DNA of 64,000 bases from Mytilus trossulus. Taxonomy: Eukaryota; Mollusca; Bivalvia; Mytilida; Mytilidae. This document shows, one piece after another, positions 22,800 through 36,800 of the stretch. Positions within the stretch are counted from its first letter, which is position 1. The number at the start of each line of letters is the position of its first letter. The notes beneath the pieces are model-generated. The model was not told the DNA's origin. It saw nothing but the letters and a program-made list of their open reading frames with translations, and ran no database searches. The stretch spans positions 76,791,999 to 76,855,998 of the forward strand of contig NC_086382.1 in assembly GCF_036588685.1 (NCBI RefSeq), given 5' to 3'. A program made the translations under genes and the position numbers.

Positions 22800-23460
22800 A
22801 GATAATGTACATGTTGCACCACATGTAGTTGATCTTTTGAATATCTGAGAAATGGACCTCAACATGTAACTTAAATTTTAACCAAATGTAACTGTCATGA
22901 TTAAATGATCTACCAACTATCAAATCAAAATCACTAAGCATGTCAAAGAAAGTGTGGAAAACTGATTATTTTAATGAATTTTCGAAGTCAAAGCACCATT
23001 AATCTGCACAAAATCATAAGACTGGAACAGAATTCGAACTTGATTTGTAAATTGTCATGATAAAACAATATTATAATTATTGAATTAATTAGAAATATTT
23101 TTAAGCATGACAAGAAAATGTGTGGAAAACTGAATATTGGAGTGAATTTGCCAAGTCCAAGGACCATAACTCTGCACAAAAATATCAGACCAGAACAAAT
23201 TCAGAGTTGATCTGTAACTTTTCCAGATAAATCATAATAGTAAATATCAAAACCATATCTTCAAGCACAAAGAAAAATAGTGTGGAAAACAGATTTGTCT
23301 GACTGACCTGATGGACATACAGACAGAGTGCAAACCTTAAGTCCTCTTTGACTTCGTTGGTAGGTGACTTATAAAAAACATGTTGGATATATATACCAAT
23401 GAGACAGCAACCCATCAACGAGTATATTTAAGTGTAACCTTCCTGTGGGCTTCATACACC
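22800..23460. repeat. Dispersed bivalve-type repeat with internal duplication
   Basis: The motif 'gtgtggaaaactga' recurs near 22951, 23119 and 23281, with shared flanks ('caaagcaccattaatctgca' against 'caaggaccataactctgcac'). It ends in 'gacatacagacagagtgcaa', a tail I associate with abundant mollusc repeats. There is no gene. Confidence 0.55.
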
Positions 23461-23804
23461 ACATGCTTCAATAAACCTAAAAAAACAAGTTATTGGTAAC
23501 TATGACAACACATTTCTGTTAGATTGTTTTATTGAACCTAGCATATAATGGAATGGCAGTGTACAAATGATAAAACATAACAAAAACATTGCAAATACAA
23601 TAAAATAAGGATTCAAGAAAATATTAAATTATTTCATGATTTACAAGTAAAAAGAGCATATATAATTATTTAAAAGATTCTGTATTATTTTCATTTCAAG
23701 GCAACTATCTGATATCATAATTTAAGTGATAAAATGCAAACTAAATACAAAATTTTAAGGTTAGCTAAAGGAAAATTCAGAAAAGAATTAAACACTTTTA
23801 CATC

Positions 23805-24145
23805 TTTAACTTTTTCTGATTTTTTTTCAATACTTTTTAAGAAAAAAACTGAGATTTTAAAATGAAATCATTAAAAACTACTTTATGTAAATTAACAGAA
23901 TATGAAAGAAACAACATGTTGAACATAACAACCATAATAATCAGCACATGTAATATGTTTGGGCTATTCCGATAAAACAGATGTGGGATGGTAGGACAGT
24001 ATATTATTTTTGGATAATGGTACACATCTTCTGATTGGCTGACAATGTGCTGTCTATCAGCTCATAGACGTACTTTTGTTCTGTGACTGTGGTTATTCAT
24101 GTTTTTTAGAATTAAATTATAAATAATGACTGTAACATTTTTTCT
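23805..24145. repeat. Direct repeat, right copy
   Basis: This is the partner of 22450-22795, about 1355 bp downstream in the same orientation, with few differences. Confidence 0.85.
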
Positions 24146-24254
24146 GCCTATTAAATAACGATATTTTGATCTCCATAGACAGAAAAAGTATAACAGTCAT
24201 TCCTTAAGTATAGTTATTTCCTTACTATCCTCCCACATCTTTCTTAATGGCATA

Positions 24255-24720
24255 GCCCAAATGACAATGAAAGCACTCATGTAAACGGCATACCTGTGGA
24301 GCAAGGGAGTATGTATTTTGTAATGACAGTAAATGCACTTTTTTGGGACTATGTACATGTGCAGGGGAGCATGTATTTGTAATGACAATGAAAGCTCTTT
24401 TATTTACTGTGTACATGTTTCAGTGAGCACATATGTTTTATTGACAATGAAAGCATTTGTGTACACTGCATATTTGTGAAGTGGAGCATATGTTATGTAG
24501 TGACAATGAAAGCACATAATACACTGTCTGTGTATAAGTGAAGAGGTGCATATTTTGTTCAAAGGCAATAAAAAAAAAACACTTTTGACAACAACGAAAC
24601 TTGTGTACACTGTCTATCTATGAATGGAGAGGAGGAAATTGTGTGTAAGAATAAAGAAAATAATTATGCCAATTGTCTACACCTGAATGAAGAGAAGAAA
24701 ATATTGTGTAATGAAAATGA
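24255..24720. repeat. Degenerate ~80-bp tandem repeat
   Basis: Five or six diverged units share 'gacaatgaaagca' and 'tgtgtacactg' about every 80 bp. The short minus-strand open frames across it are repeat artefacts. Confidence 0.65.
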
Positions 24721-26454
24721 TGATTTAAAACTTATGTATACTATCATATAAATGTTTAAGGTGGTTCCAAACACCTTGAGTAAAATTAATTTAATTTGGC
24801 CCGTTTAATTTTCATAAAATTTGGACAAAATATATACTTTGACCCTTTGACAAAAATATAAAAATTTACAAAACCTTGAAATATTTCATTGATAGCAGTT
24901 TGACAAACACTAATTTTGATCATTCAGAAGCAAATACAATGCGATTAAAACGTTTAGCTGACTTTACAGAGTTATCTCCCTGTAGTGTTAGCAATGGTTA
25001 GGTACCAACTTAAATACTGAATTTTTCACTAAGAAGTGCAATACACTAATTATGTCATCTGCTGCAGCACTTATTACTCTGATTCACTTAATTGTAATTT
25101 ATCCACAGACAATTTAACAATTCTCATGGATAGTTGTCCAATTGTCTCCTTATTTCTGTAGTACAAAATTAATCATGGAAGGCTTCAGTTATAAATTCAA
25201 AAACAAATACTGAGGGGTAGGGGTGGGGGAAATATTTCTACAAAATTTGAAAGCTATATTCTTTAAAACTGTTTAAAAGCACTCCTACAATACATTAAAA
25301 ATATATTGGAAACTTAAAATAACTCATATAAAGGCTTAAACGAAGAATACAAATTTCGCAAGACTGACAATATGGCACTCACATAATATTATAAACATTT
25401 AGTAAAAAAAGGATCTTGAGCAGACAAAGCACTGGTGTGCATAATAAATAAAGGCAACAGTAGTATACCGCTGTTCAAAACTCATAAATCCATGGACAAA
25501 AAACAAAATCGGGGTAACAAACCAAAACCGATCGAAACGCATTAAATATAAGAGGAGAACAATATAAGAGGAGAACAACGACATAATAAAATCTTTACAA
25601 AATAACAAAGAACAATATGGAACCATATAGATCTAAATAGCAATAACAATAACAGAATAGTAACCGCCAATATAACTTACACAATTATTACCTCCAATAT
25701 ATAAATCACAATATAAATAACATCCATGTTAAGAAGAAAAAGCAGGAACAACTTGAAGAGTCTTTATAAAAAATGTATTTTCTCGCCAAATATATTTACA
25801 ATAAATAACCTATAAAATATAACTAAGGATCTTTATCACTCACATCATATTTAATGGCTGGTTCATACATAAAAGCCACAAATGAAAGGCGCTTCAAATC
25901 TATATAGATATAGGAAGATGTGGTGTGAGTGCAAATGGGACAACTCTCCATCCAAATAACAATTTAAAAAGTAAACCATTATAGGTTAAAGTATGGCCTG
26001 CAAAACAGAGCTTTGGCTCACACCGAACAACAAGCATATACATATGTGTTTTTAATTGATACAGTGGAAGAGTATAAGAAATTTTTAACAGATGGTTACC
26101 ACCCATTTTCAAGTGCCTTTCCTTGATTCCATGTACATTTTATGGAAAAATTGTAAACATGAGAATAAAATTACTTTTTACCAACTATTTGTAAACTTTA
26201 ATAAAAATAAGGCCTTGTGATTTGGTACTTGTAAAGTTCTAAAACATGAATTCCTCTGATGAAAATCTATTAGGATGATGATCAGTTTTTTCACAGAACA
26301 TTATTTTTTAAAGTATACCATAACAATGATGAATGCCAAATAATGGCAATATCTTAGTTAAAACATTTTTTTTTAATAAAAAAGAGAAAATGCCATATTA
26401 AGATTTGTACAAATCCCTTAGCCCTAAAAAACAGAAATATGCGTGAAAAATGTC
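24721..26454. other. Intergenic repeats, no gene seen
   Basis: The stretch contains a dispersed repeat at about 25440-25640 ('ccgctgttcaaaactcataa', with a short internal duplication of 'aatataagaggagaacaa') and a family 1 member at about 25903-26050. It separates the end of copy A from the start of copy B. Any 3' end or polyadenylation region of the copy B gene should lie on this side of 30738, but I could not place it. Confidence 0.55.
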
Positions 26455-27224
26455 AGATGGGAATTGCATATAACAGAGGTAAAAGGCAAATAGAAAGCAA
26501 GCAATATATACAATGTTTTAAACACTAGCAAATTTCATGGCATCAACTATGTAACTGTAAAAAATAGCAGTACAAATGTATTCTGCAAATGTTTTGATAA
26601 ATTTAAATACATTGAAGGCATCCATTTCATATAAAATACAAATTATGTATGGACTTTTGTCTAATTTTCTGAAAATATAGAGAAATAAAAAAAAGAACCA
26701 GTTATTCAATTTCTATGGATGCAAAGTTAAGCATATGTGCAATTTAGGTACTCTTCATTTCAGAATCTTGGATTGTTTGGAAGTCTGTTTGATTCAGTAT
26801 GGATTCAACACTTAATTTTTGAGACTATAAGTATATATCTTTGAAAGTAAACACCATAGAAACATTTGTCGGTTTTGAAAATAAACAAAATGTTAAAAGT
26901 AATCATCTGAAGAGGTTAATAGCGACTGGATTATATGAAAATTTGAACAAGTTGCATAACATAGACAGCATTTTGGAAAAAATACCAAGCTATACACTTA
27001 TGATGTACAAATACATTTATATAACATTTAAATACAGAAGCCAAATAATTTAAACATAAAAGCCCTATAAATATGAGATCTAGAGAAACATATAATCTCT
27101 TCACATATACTTTTATAAAAAAACAGAAATACCATAAGAATATCTGCTTATAATTACAACTTACTCAAACACTATATATCACTATAAAATGATCATCTTA
27201 TTCTAATTTTGAACCCAGTGTCTA

Positions 27225-27580
27225 GCCTACTTTTGCTGTAGGTCCCAACAAAAATCAGGGAAAAGATTATTAAAAAATTTTCTCCAGATACTATCTTTTG
27301 ATTGTAGGAAGCTTCTGTCCAAGTTTGGTAAAAATCCAAGATGGTTAATGAAACTTATAAATGTTTTAAAAACTTCAACTGCAGACTGTCTTTGTTTTAA
27401 AAAAGACTGCATGTAATTGTAACTGAGTGCATTTATAAGTAAAATAAAGAAAAACAGGAAATAAATTTTTACAAATTTCTTTCAAGATACTAGCTCTTGA
27501 ACATAAACAAGCATCTGTCCAAGTTTGGTACAAATCCAGGAAAGTTTAAGAAAGTTATTTAAATTTTAAAAACATTAACC
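27225..27580. repeat. Dispersed repeat, copy B counterpart of 590-950
   Basis: Same two-unit structure around 'ctgtccaagtttggta' as in copy A, non-coding. Between here and about 28300 I see only sequence shared with copy A and no gene. Confidence 0.5.
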
Positions 27581-28309
27581 ACAGAGTGAATATTTGTGGA
27601 CACCGCCGCTGACGTTGACGGGATATAGGATAGCTATGTCTCATTATTGCAACAAAAGTCATAGGCTTGACAAAAATGAAGATTACAGATTACTATATTT
27701 CATTTTCTTGTCAAAATCCATTTTGTTTTATGATATGGGTTGCATATCTATTAATTCAGAAATTTGGGCAGCATTTATTATTTTGATTGCCGGCCAATCA
27801 ACACAAATGACAGGTTAATTGTTGTGATGTTAGTAAATACTGATACACATAATGCTTAAACTTTTATTTTTGTGTAAGTGTAAATTCACCCACAGCTAGA
27901 CTTGCATTACTTAAAAGAACTTTATATTTTGTCATCTATCTAATTCTGACAACTATATGGTAACCTTGAGATGTCTTTCTAATTGTGTTGTATTGTCAAA
28001 TTGCTGCCTTAATGAAACATAAACAATGCCTGGTTTCCTTTATACTGAGCATAAAAAATGTTACATATAAATAACACTGACCAGAGGGACTAAATGGGGT
28101 TTACAGAGAATAATGGGGTGCTAAAATACAAAACTAATGAGAAAAATGGTCTAAGTAACAAACAATGAAGACCCCAATCTCGCCCATGATGTACAGCATT
28201 AAATCATTACAAAATAATAAACAAACAGTCCAATACATTATCAACTGTTACCCTGACAACAGTTCAAAAAGGATTTCTACAAAAATCATGAGACAACTTT
28301 TAAATAAAT

Positions 28310-28540
28310 GCTACAAATAGTTCTATTTACCAAAATTACAATTAATGATGACAAATTGTTTTATATAACAAAAATTACAATTAATGATAACAAATCGTTC
28401 TATATAACAAAATTACAATTAATGATAACAAATTGTTCTATTTACCAAAATTACAATTAATAATAACAAAGTGTTCTATTTACCAAAATTACAATTAATA
28501 ATAACAAATAGTTCTATATAACAAAATTACAATTATGTTT
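28310..28540. repeat. ~37-bp tandem repeat, about six units
   Basis: The unit 'ccaaaattacaattaatgat' plus 'aacaaattgttctat' repeats here. Copy A has about two such units, separated by the 205-bp MITE at 2112-2316, so copy number changed after the duplication. Confidence 0.8.
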
Positions 28541-29012
28541 TATATGAATACTTAAAACATTTTAATATCAGTCAAACATATATTACTGTAATGAAGTACA
28601 GATTTCATTTTAAATGATATCTTGGATGATAGCATGTGCTGCATATTAATTTCAACAAACTGTCGAGGAAAAGACATGTCATTTGGTGGTCAGTTTGCAT
28701 ATTATAAACTTCTAATCAGTAACTTGAGACATGACACCGGTCAATTAATGGCACTTATAACTGTTCAGACTGGGGACATTTTGCTACATGTTCACATATT
28801 TCCAGGTCTTGTTGGAAGTTACACTTTAGTTCTTAATTTCATCTGTCTTTCATTTGTTTAGTTGTATTTCCAGTTTTTAAGTTGATTCTGTAATTCTTCA
28901 CAACCAATCCTGTTTCTTACATCAAACTACAAAGTTAATAAAGAATCATACTCCATTGTATCTTATTCTACATAGCATTTGTACTTTTTACATAATTTGT
29001 AGCTTATTAAAT

Positions 29013-29304
29013 GCTGAGTTCACATGTAATTCAAATTCAATTGCATTAACTAAGTTTAATTCACATTCGAAACGTTTTAAGTCCTAATGTCTATTCTAAT
29101 TTGAATTGCAATCCGCGTCACATTCGCTTTACTGTCCAAACGATGTTAACTTTTAATTCGTATTCACAAAAGGGTATTTTTTATGCGAATTATCCACTTC
29201 GAATCAATTTGAATTAAAAAAGAAGAGTGTGTGACAGCAATTAGCGAATTTGATACCCATTTGATTTGAATTCAATTCAAATTAAATGTCTGTGTGAACG
29301 AGGC
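29013..29304. mobile_element. AT-rich palindromic MITE, copy B only
   Basis: The left end (gagttcacatgtaattcaaa) and right end (tttgaattcaattcaaatt ... gtgtgaacgaggc) are imperfect inverted repeats built on TTGAATTCAA-like blocks. Copy A near 3265 lacks it. It is non-coding. Confidence 0.6.
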
Positions 29305-29618
29305 ATACATTCCTGTTTTACTTAATGCTAGTATAATCAGACTCTAAAACTTCAATTACTATATTCTACCTTCAGTAGATAATGAAATTTGTATTGACCA
29401 AAACAAAATGCAAGTACACAGTCTTCTGTTATGGTGCAATAGCTTTAATAGATAACAAGATACTAAAATACTATAACCTACTGAGAGCATATCACTTGAA
29501 AGCTCGATTTTATCAGATAGTTTCAAAATAAATATAAACATGATGAAAATTCTGGCCATGTATGCTGTGATTGTCTTAAAACATCATAAATCAAAACTAA
29601 ATATAACCAATCTAACAA

Positions 29619-30737
29619 CTATAGATAAAGGCTTACCTCAAAACATCTAGTTAATACAGAATGGAAAATACAACTATAGATAAAGGCTTACCTCAAAACA
29701 TCTAGTTAATACAGAATGGAAAATACAACTATAGATAAAGGCTTACCTCAAAACATCTAGTTAATACAGAATGGAAAATACAACTATAGATAAAGGCTTA
29801 CCTCAAAACATCTAGTTAATACAGAATGGAAAATACAACTATAGATAAAGGCTTACCTCAAAACATCTAGTTAATACAGAATGGAAAATACAACTATAGA
29901 TAAAGGCTTACCTCAAAACATCTAGTTACTACAGAATGGAAAATACAACTAAAGATAAAGGCTTACCTCAAAACATCTAGTTAATACAGAATGGAAAATA
30001 CAACTATAGATAAAGGCTTACCTCAAAACATCTAGTTAATACAGAATGGAAAATACAACTATAGATAAAGGCTTACCTCAAAACATCTAGATAATACAGA
30101 ATGGAAAATACAACTATAGATAAAGGCTTACCTCAAAACGTCTAGTTAATACAGAATGGAAAATACAACTATAGATAAAGGCTTACCTCAAAACATCTAG
30201 TTAATACAGAATGGAAAATACAACTATAGATAAAGGCTTACCTCAAAACATCTAGATAATACAGAATGGAAAATACAACTATAGATAAAGGCTTACCTCA
30301 AAACATCTAGTTAATACAGAATGGAAAATACAACAATAGATAAAGGCTTACCTCAAAACATCTAAGTTAAAACAGAATGGAAAATACAACTATAGATAAA
30401 GGCTTACCTCAAAACATCTAGTTAATACAGAATGGAAAATACAACTATAGATAAAGGCTTACCTCAAAACATCTAGTTAATACAGAATGGAAAATACAAC
30501 TATAGATAAAGGCTTACCTCAAAACATCTAGATAATACAGAATGGAAAATACAACTATAGATAAAGGCTTACCTCAAAACATCTAGTTAATACAGAATGG
30601 AAAATACAACTATAGATAAAGGCTTACCTCAAAATATCTAGTTAATACAGAATGGAAAATACAACTATAGATAAAGGCTTACCTCAAAACATCTAGTTAA
30701 TACAGAATGGAAAATACAACTATAGATAAAGGCTTAC
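29619..30737 (-). repeat. Exon 10-derived donor minisatellite, copy B (21 units with the true end)
   Basis: The same 55-bp unit as at 3618-3850, with the first donor near 29637 and the real exon end at 30738: 1101 bp, or 20 periods. Almost every unit keeps GAG|GTAAGCC exactly. A few have substitutions in the exon part (GATAAT for GTTAAT, or AACG for AACA). Expansion from 5 to 21 units, or contraction, happened after the duplication. Confidence 0.92.
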
Positions 30738-30827
30738 CTCAAAACATCTAGTTAATACAGAATGGAAAATTCCAGGCATTATGTGTTTATGAATGTACTG
30801 TTGTGGACTAATATCTTTAGTTTTTAT
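30738..30827 (-). CDS. Pseudokinase gene copy B, exon 10
   Basis: This is a 90-nt exon, phase 0 on both sides, with acceptor TTTGCAG|ATAAAA and donor GAG|GTAAGC. Its 30 residues match copy A and resemble the kinase alpha G-H region, ending LTRCFE. A kinase domain normally continues with an Arg-containing alpha-H/I segment, so at least one more exon should follow on the minus strand. I could not identify it. Confidence 0.8.
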
Positions 30828-33800
30828 CTGCAAATGTTAAAGTTACAATGATGATATTAATGAGCTGATAGATATAAATAAGGTATTTGTACCTGAGTAA
30901 GACACACCTCTAAAGTAGATAGTTATATCATTTTAACATTGTATCACAATAAATGTAATATTGTGATATTGGAATATTGTACATGTATTATGAATATCCC
31001 AATTTGCTGAATTTTCAAGATTACAAGATTATTTATTTTACTGTTTGAAAATTCCTTATTTTCTGCATGTTTATCGGCTGCTTTGATGAACTTCTGTCTA
31101 ACATTTAATGTCATTAGCCGATATAAATTGGATCCAACCTTTAATTACATTTTCTTGTTCTAGTGACAATAATTATAGTGAAAGTTATTCAAATCTATTA
31201 ATGTATAAAGATATAGGAACATGTGGTGTGAGTTCCAATGAGACAACTCTCCATCCAAATAACAATTTATAAAAGTAAACCATTATAGGTCTATATGTAT
31301 GACCTTAAACACAGAGCATTGGCTCACATCGAACAACAAGCTATAAAATATGTAGTAAGTTTATAATTCTTCAAGATGGATGATTTTTATTTCCCAGTCA
31401 GCCTTTTAGACATTTTGTTTGTCTGTGTCTCTCTTACATATTCACAGCAGCATTACATACAATGTATGATTAAAGCATTACATACAATGTATGATTAGAT
31501 TAAAGCATTTCTGATCTAAGACATTTATTAATTTCTGATGGTAGCACCAGAGGAATACTTGACCTCTCACAGTCACACTCCATTGTTTCAATGACAATAG
31601 AGGACTAATGATTCTCAGACTTTCTAATATCTTTTGACCCTTTCCTTTATACTAAATATATCCCCCCAACATCTTAACTCCCTACTTACCCAACAATCTC
31701 TATGGTAACATATCCATGAAGTTCTCAATATACCAAAACTGTTTTTCTATCAACATTTCTAATGTCATACATTTTTTTTGTACGTCTAAGCCCCAACAAT
31801 TTTGTACCCTGACGTTTCTATGGTAACATACCTTTTCTATAAGTTTAGTTTTCTGGTAATGTCTCTCATTATACCACATCTGTTTTCCTATTAACATTTC
31901 CAATGTCATACAACCTAATCCCCAACAGTCTGTCACTCCAGTTAACTTTAAGCTGTCATCTCCATTCATTATCTATAAAAAAAAAAAAGAAAGAAAAAAA
32001 GATTTCATTCATTATCTATAATAAAAAGTCAGTTTTCCAAACAAAGGTCATGTTTCGTCACTCCAGCTTCCTCCAATAACAAAAACTCGTCACCACAAAG
32101 AAATGCACAACAACTTGAAAATACCGTTAATCAACTAAACATTTCAGACTTCTATCAATAAAATCAATCAATATGTATACCCATTTTGTTTCATGTCTGC
32201 TGATATTTAAGTTGTATCTAACCTTCAATTTCAGGGGTGTTAATTAAAATACTAACTTCAATGGCATATTTTTGAAGATCATACATCATAATGTTCTAAC
32301 ATGTAAGCCGTGGTGTAGTGGTTACTGCATCGGACTACTTACAAATGTTCCTGGGTTTATCCCCGATCAGGAGAGAAAATTTCAGGGACTGAATATTTGG
32401 CTCTCCCTTGACATCATTTGCGAGTATGGTCTTGAGGAAACGATGATAGTCCATGCAGAAAGAGACAATAAATTGCTGACCAGTGTTGAGAGAGAGACAT
32501 ATCTCTTGCATGTAAAAGACACACTTCTAGATTTCATAAAAGAGTAGACTAATGCTGCTCTATGGCAGCACTTGCACCCACAAAGTGGAAAGGGTTTAAT
32601 AAAATTGCAATAACTTGTTTCCCAAATCCACTATAAATATGTTTGAACTAACTAAACATGTTATTTCATTATTCATTTTTTACCTCACGAAAATACGCTT
32701 AAATAAACATGCTATTTCTTCAATGTATTATGCTGATGAAACAAAACAATAATATAGACAAACCTCTGGGGGTGTAAGACACGGAGGCAATGACTGCTTA
32801 ATATATCCAACATCAAAGTCTGTATTACTGGGTACAGAGAGAGACAAGTTTGATATCAGGATATGCTTTCTGATGGGGTCAAGGAACAACATATTGGAAG
32901 CTGAAATAAACAAAGGTTTTAGAAATACAAAAGTCATCATGTATTAAAAAAAGTTTGAAAAGCATTGGTATAACTGTTCTCCACTAATTTTACACACAAC
33001 AGGAGCCCCATGTGGAGCAGGATCAACTCAGCCTTCCAGTGCACTTGCGATCACCCCAATTTTTGATTGGTTTCTTGTTACTCAGTGGTTTTTATGTTGC
33101 GTTTTGTGTATTGTTGTTGGTCTTCTTCTTTCTTTGTTTTTTTCCATGGTGTTTATAAACTGATGATGAGTATGAATGTCCCTTAGGTGTCTTTTGCCTC
33201 TCATGAAATAACAGCTTCTAGTATTTGTAAAAGGTATTCTTGTATTATAACAGTGTTTTTAAAAGTCACTACGACCTACATATAACTTACTAGTCCAATA
33301 TAGATAGATAATTCCACATTTATCATGTAGATAAATAACAGCATCTAGCATTTGTAAAAGGTATTCTTGTACTATAACAGTCACTGCGACCTACATATAA
33401 CTTACTAGTCCAATATAGATAGATAATTCCACATTTATCATGTACAGTACAGTTCAAGAGTACCAACTCTCCCACACCCTACACCGAGGAAAATGTCGGA
33501 GCCACTCCGACAAACTCCGAGATTCCTCCCAAAATGTTGGGAGGAATTTGGGAGTAATCTCTCCCAAAATCAGGTAAATGTTTATTGTGATAACGAGCTC
33601 ACTCTCTACACCGAGGAATTAATTGCCCTTATCCTACTTTGATCTATACCGGCACAAGACTGAATGGGTAATTGGATTACCTGACAGGTAAAGGTTGAAG
33701 TAATAAAGAGTTATATTTCCGGTCTACTGTACCAGTTTAAGTGTCAAACAGGTGTATAATTTTAAATGTCTTTTATACTAATTAAATTTCATTTGTGGTA

Positions 33801-36800
33801 ATAAAAACTAAAGTCAAAATATTTTCGTATTTTTTGTTAGCCCATCTAAAAATATCTTAACCTTAATGTACTTGCTTTAAAAAAAACGATTATAAAATAT
33901 AGCGGAATATGTGAAAAACAAAATATTCTACTTCAAAGTTAAAGTCTTCATTTAAAAATTATAAGTCTAAAAGTTTTATATATGCAAGTAAAAAGGAAAA
34001 TTTATTCACCATTCATTAGACAAAATGATTGCCCCGTATTAATTGTGTAAATCTACGGCATTTTCTTTTTACGATTATCTAATTGCTGGAATGAATAAAA
34101 GACTTAAAAGCAAAATGTTGTTGTTAATTCTTTCAATTGTATTTAAGTTTTATAAAAAATGAAAACTACTTAATTTTGACCTCGATGTCTTCACCAGTAA
34201 ATTAATATTTTTTTTACGAAATGAGCATACTTGTGTAAAAATAACCGGAAACTTTCGCTAAATTAATCTGAGCAGTTAAATAAAATTACGTGTTTGAAAG
34301 TTTTGTATATTCAAGTTAAAAGGAAAATATTATTCCCCATTCGTTATGCTTAACAATTACGGCATTTTCGTTTACGATTTGTTGGCAGTACAGCAGAATA
34401 ATAATACATTTCCGTTACAACTGGAATACTTCCAGCTGCATTGTTTAATATTAACTTTCGCACAATGAATGTAAATTTGTGTATTTTCAACAAAAGATTT
34501 TAAAAACAATTATTTGCCATGCGAAGACAATTCCACGATACACATCTCAGTTATCAACAGTTTGGGTTGAACTTGAACTTGACTTACTTAACAATGTTAA
34601 ATGCTAAAAATAGTTAACATCAATGTTATCCACAGCACGAGTTTTTTAAAGGGCGGGAAAAAATATCGCGTACTAGTTAACTCAGGTGACCTTTCTGGCC
34701 GACCGTGGGAAAGTCCATTCAAGGTTTCTAAAGTTGCAAAACGACATTTTTGTGCAATCGTATTGAGGCTCCAGAAGGTCCTTTTACAATTGATTTATCG
34801 GGAAAATATAATTCTTATCCGAATAAACGTGAACACATTTTTAACTATTTGAATTTTAATGTTTTATCTTTCAAAAAAGAAAGTACATTAGACTAGTTAT
34901 ATGTCCATGGTCAATAATATAGATTTACAGTTGGTGATGTATTAATTGAAATTATGATGGAAATTGTCCGGGGTGACTGATTGTATTCAAATGACAATAA
35001 TCATGATAATACGATAAAGAAATGCCAATTGTAGGCGGTTGGGAAATTTTGAAAATAAAATGATGACTGATTTAACTGGAATAGAATATTATGATGGGCA
35101 ATTATGAGGTTTGATAAATTTTATTAATAATTAAAGGATTAGTGACCTATCGGATGGCGATAAGCGGATTACTTATCATCACAACTTTTAACATCTTTTG
35201 TAAACGTAAAATGATTGAGCGTCATAAACTTGTCAAACACCGGTAGAATTATAGTACATTTATAATATAATTAATGTGAAAATATTTTTCACTTTCCAAA
35301 TTCAAATGACGAAATTGATATAAATACTTTCGTCAATTTGAAAACCGTTCCATAAAATGCGAAAATGACGAGCACTATCAATATCACTTGAAATTATTTC
35401 CTTTGTCAACAGAGTTGTCATTTAACAGTTTCTGTTCGTAATTTGAATTATTCAAGTCTGTATAAATGTACCGAGGTGGTGAAACATCATATTTTACATT
35501 GCTCAATAAATTAAGTTTACTTGATGATCCGATGAATCGGGTTACCGAAAAAAAAACATGATTTTATTAGCCAGTTGATTTTTTAATAATGAACAATTAA
35601 TGCGCTGATATTGCTTATTGAATAAGTTATAAAAGAAACTAATTGTGGCAAAATCGTCCTTGCTGAAAGAACACAATGTATGACCTGACCGGACTGTAAT
35701 AGAAACACAAAATAACAATTTTCTTCATACTTTTTCGTATGTACGTTCTATTTTAAAGATAACGGCATAAGACAAAAATATAAAAGATAATAATTATCTT
35801 ATTCTAAATGATATTGTCACATCTTTATCTGTCAAAGAAAGGAAAACATTTGTTCAATTTATAATACCGTGATTTTAAAGCACACCTGTGCAACCAAGAT
35901 CGATTAAATGTTCAAAGGTAAATTATCTGGGTAATCCAATTATGTTGTCACGCGTCGTTAATTTGAAGTACATCCGATGGGCAATAAACCAATTAACAGC
36001 CACGCGGTGTTGGGAGAGAATCTTTGGAGGATTTTAGGAGTGAAATCCGCGGTACTCGGTGTGATTCCGAGAAAATCGGAAATCGGAGAAAAAAGTTATC
36101 GAATCGATATTTTTGAACAGTACTGTAGATAAATAACAGCATCTAGTATTTGTAGAAGGTACTATAACAGTCACTGCGACCTACATATAACTTACTAGTC
36201 CAATATAAATAGATAATTCCACATTTATCATGTAGATAAATTACAGCATCTAGTATTTGTAGAAGGTATTCTTGTACAATTACAGGGTTTAATAACATTC
36301 TGCTCTGCAGTAAATCTTCTAATGTTCCTCCTGTAATAGAAACACAGTTTAAGTTACCATCAAGACTTGCTTTACCTAATCATCTCTTACCTTAATTACA
36401 AACATTTGTTAACATTTTTTTTTAGTGTAATGTTTAACTTTATCAGCAATTTTTCCAATTTTACTTTGATTTTTCAAAATGCTTAATATTTGTTAAGATT
36501 ATAAACAGGAATTGATACTCAACAATATTAGGCAATAACATATGTTCATTTCCATCCGCAATAATTAATTATACACAATCATACAACTGTGTATATACAA
36601 TTATCACATCATTTTGGACGAGTAAAATAGTTTTTTTTTTTTAAATTGCTTGATATTTTATTTCATAATCTCTCAACACCCACCCCCCTCTTAAAAAAAA
36701 TCAACCTTTTTCAAGACAAATTGCTGATGGAATAATTGCATTTTATTTTTGATACTGACTTCATCAGCTTGTATATCAGCCTACTCTAAAGGGCTCGCTT

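Noticed and set aside
29359..29559. 66-codon minus frame just beyond exon 10 in copy B as a possible next exon
   Set aside because: Copy A has indels that break it, and there is no convincing acceptor in the right phase.
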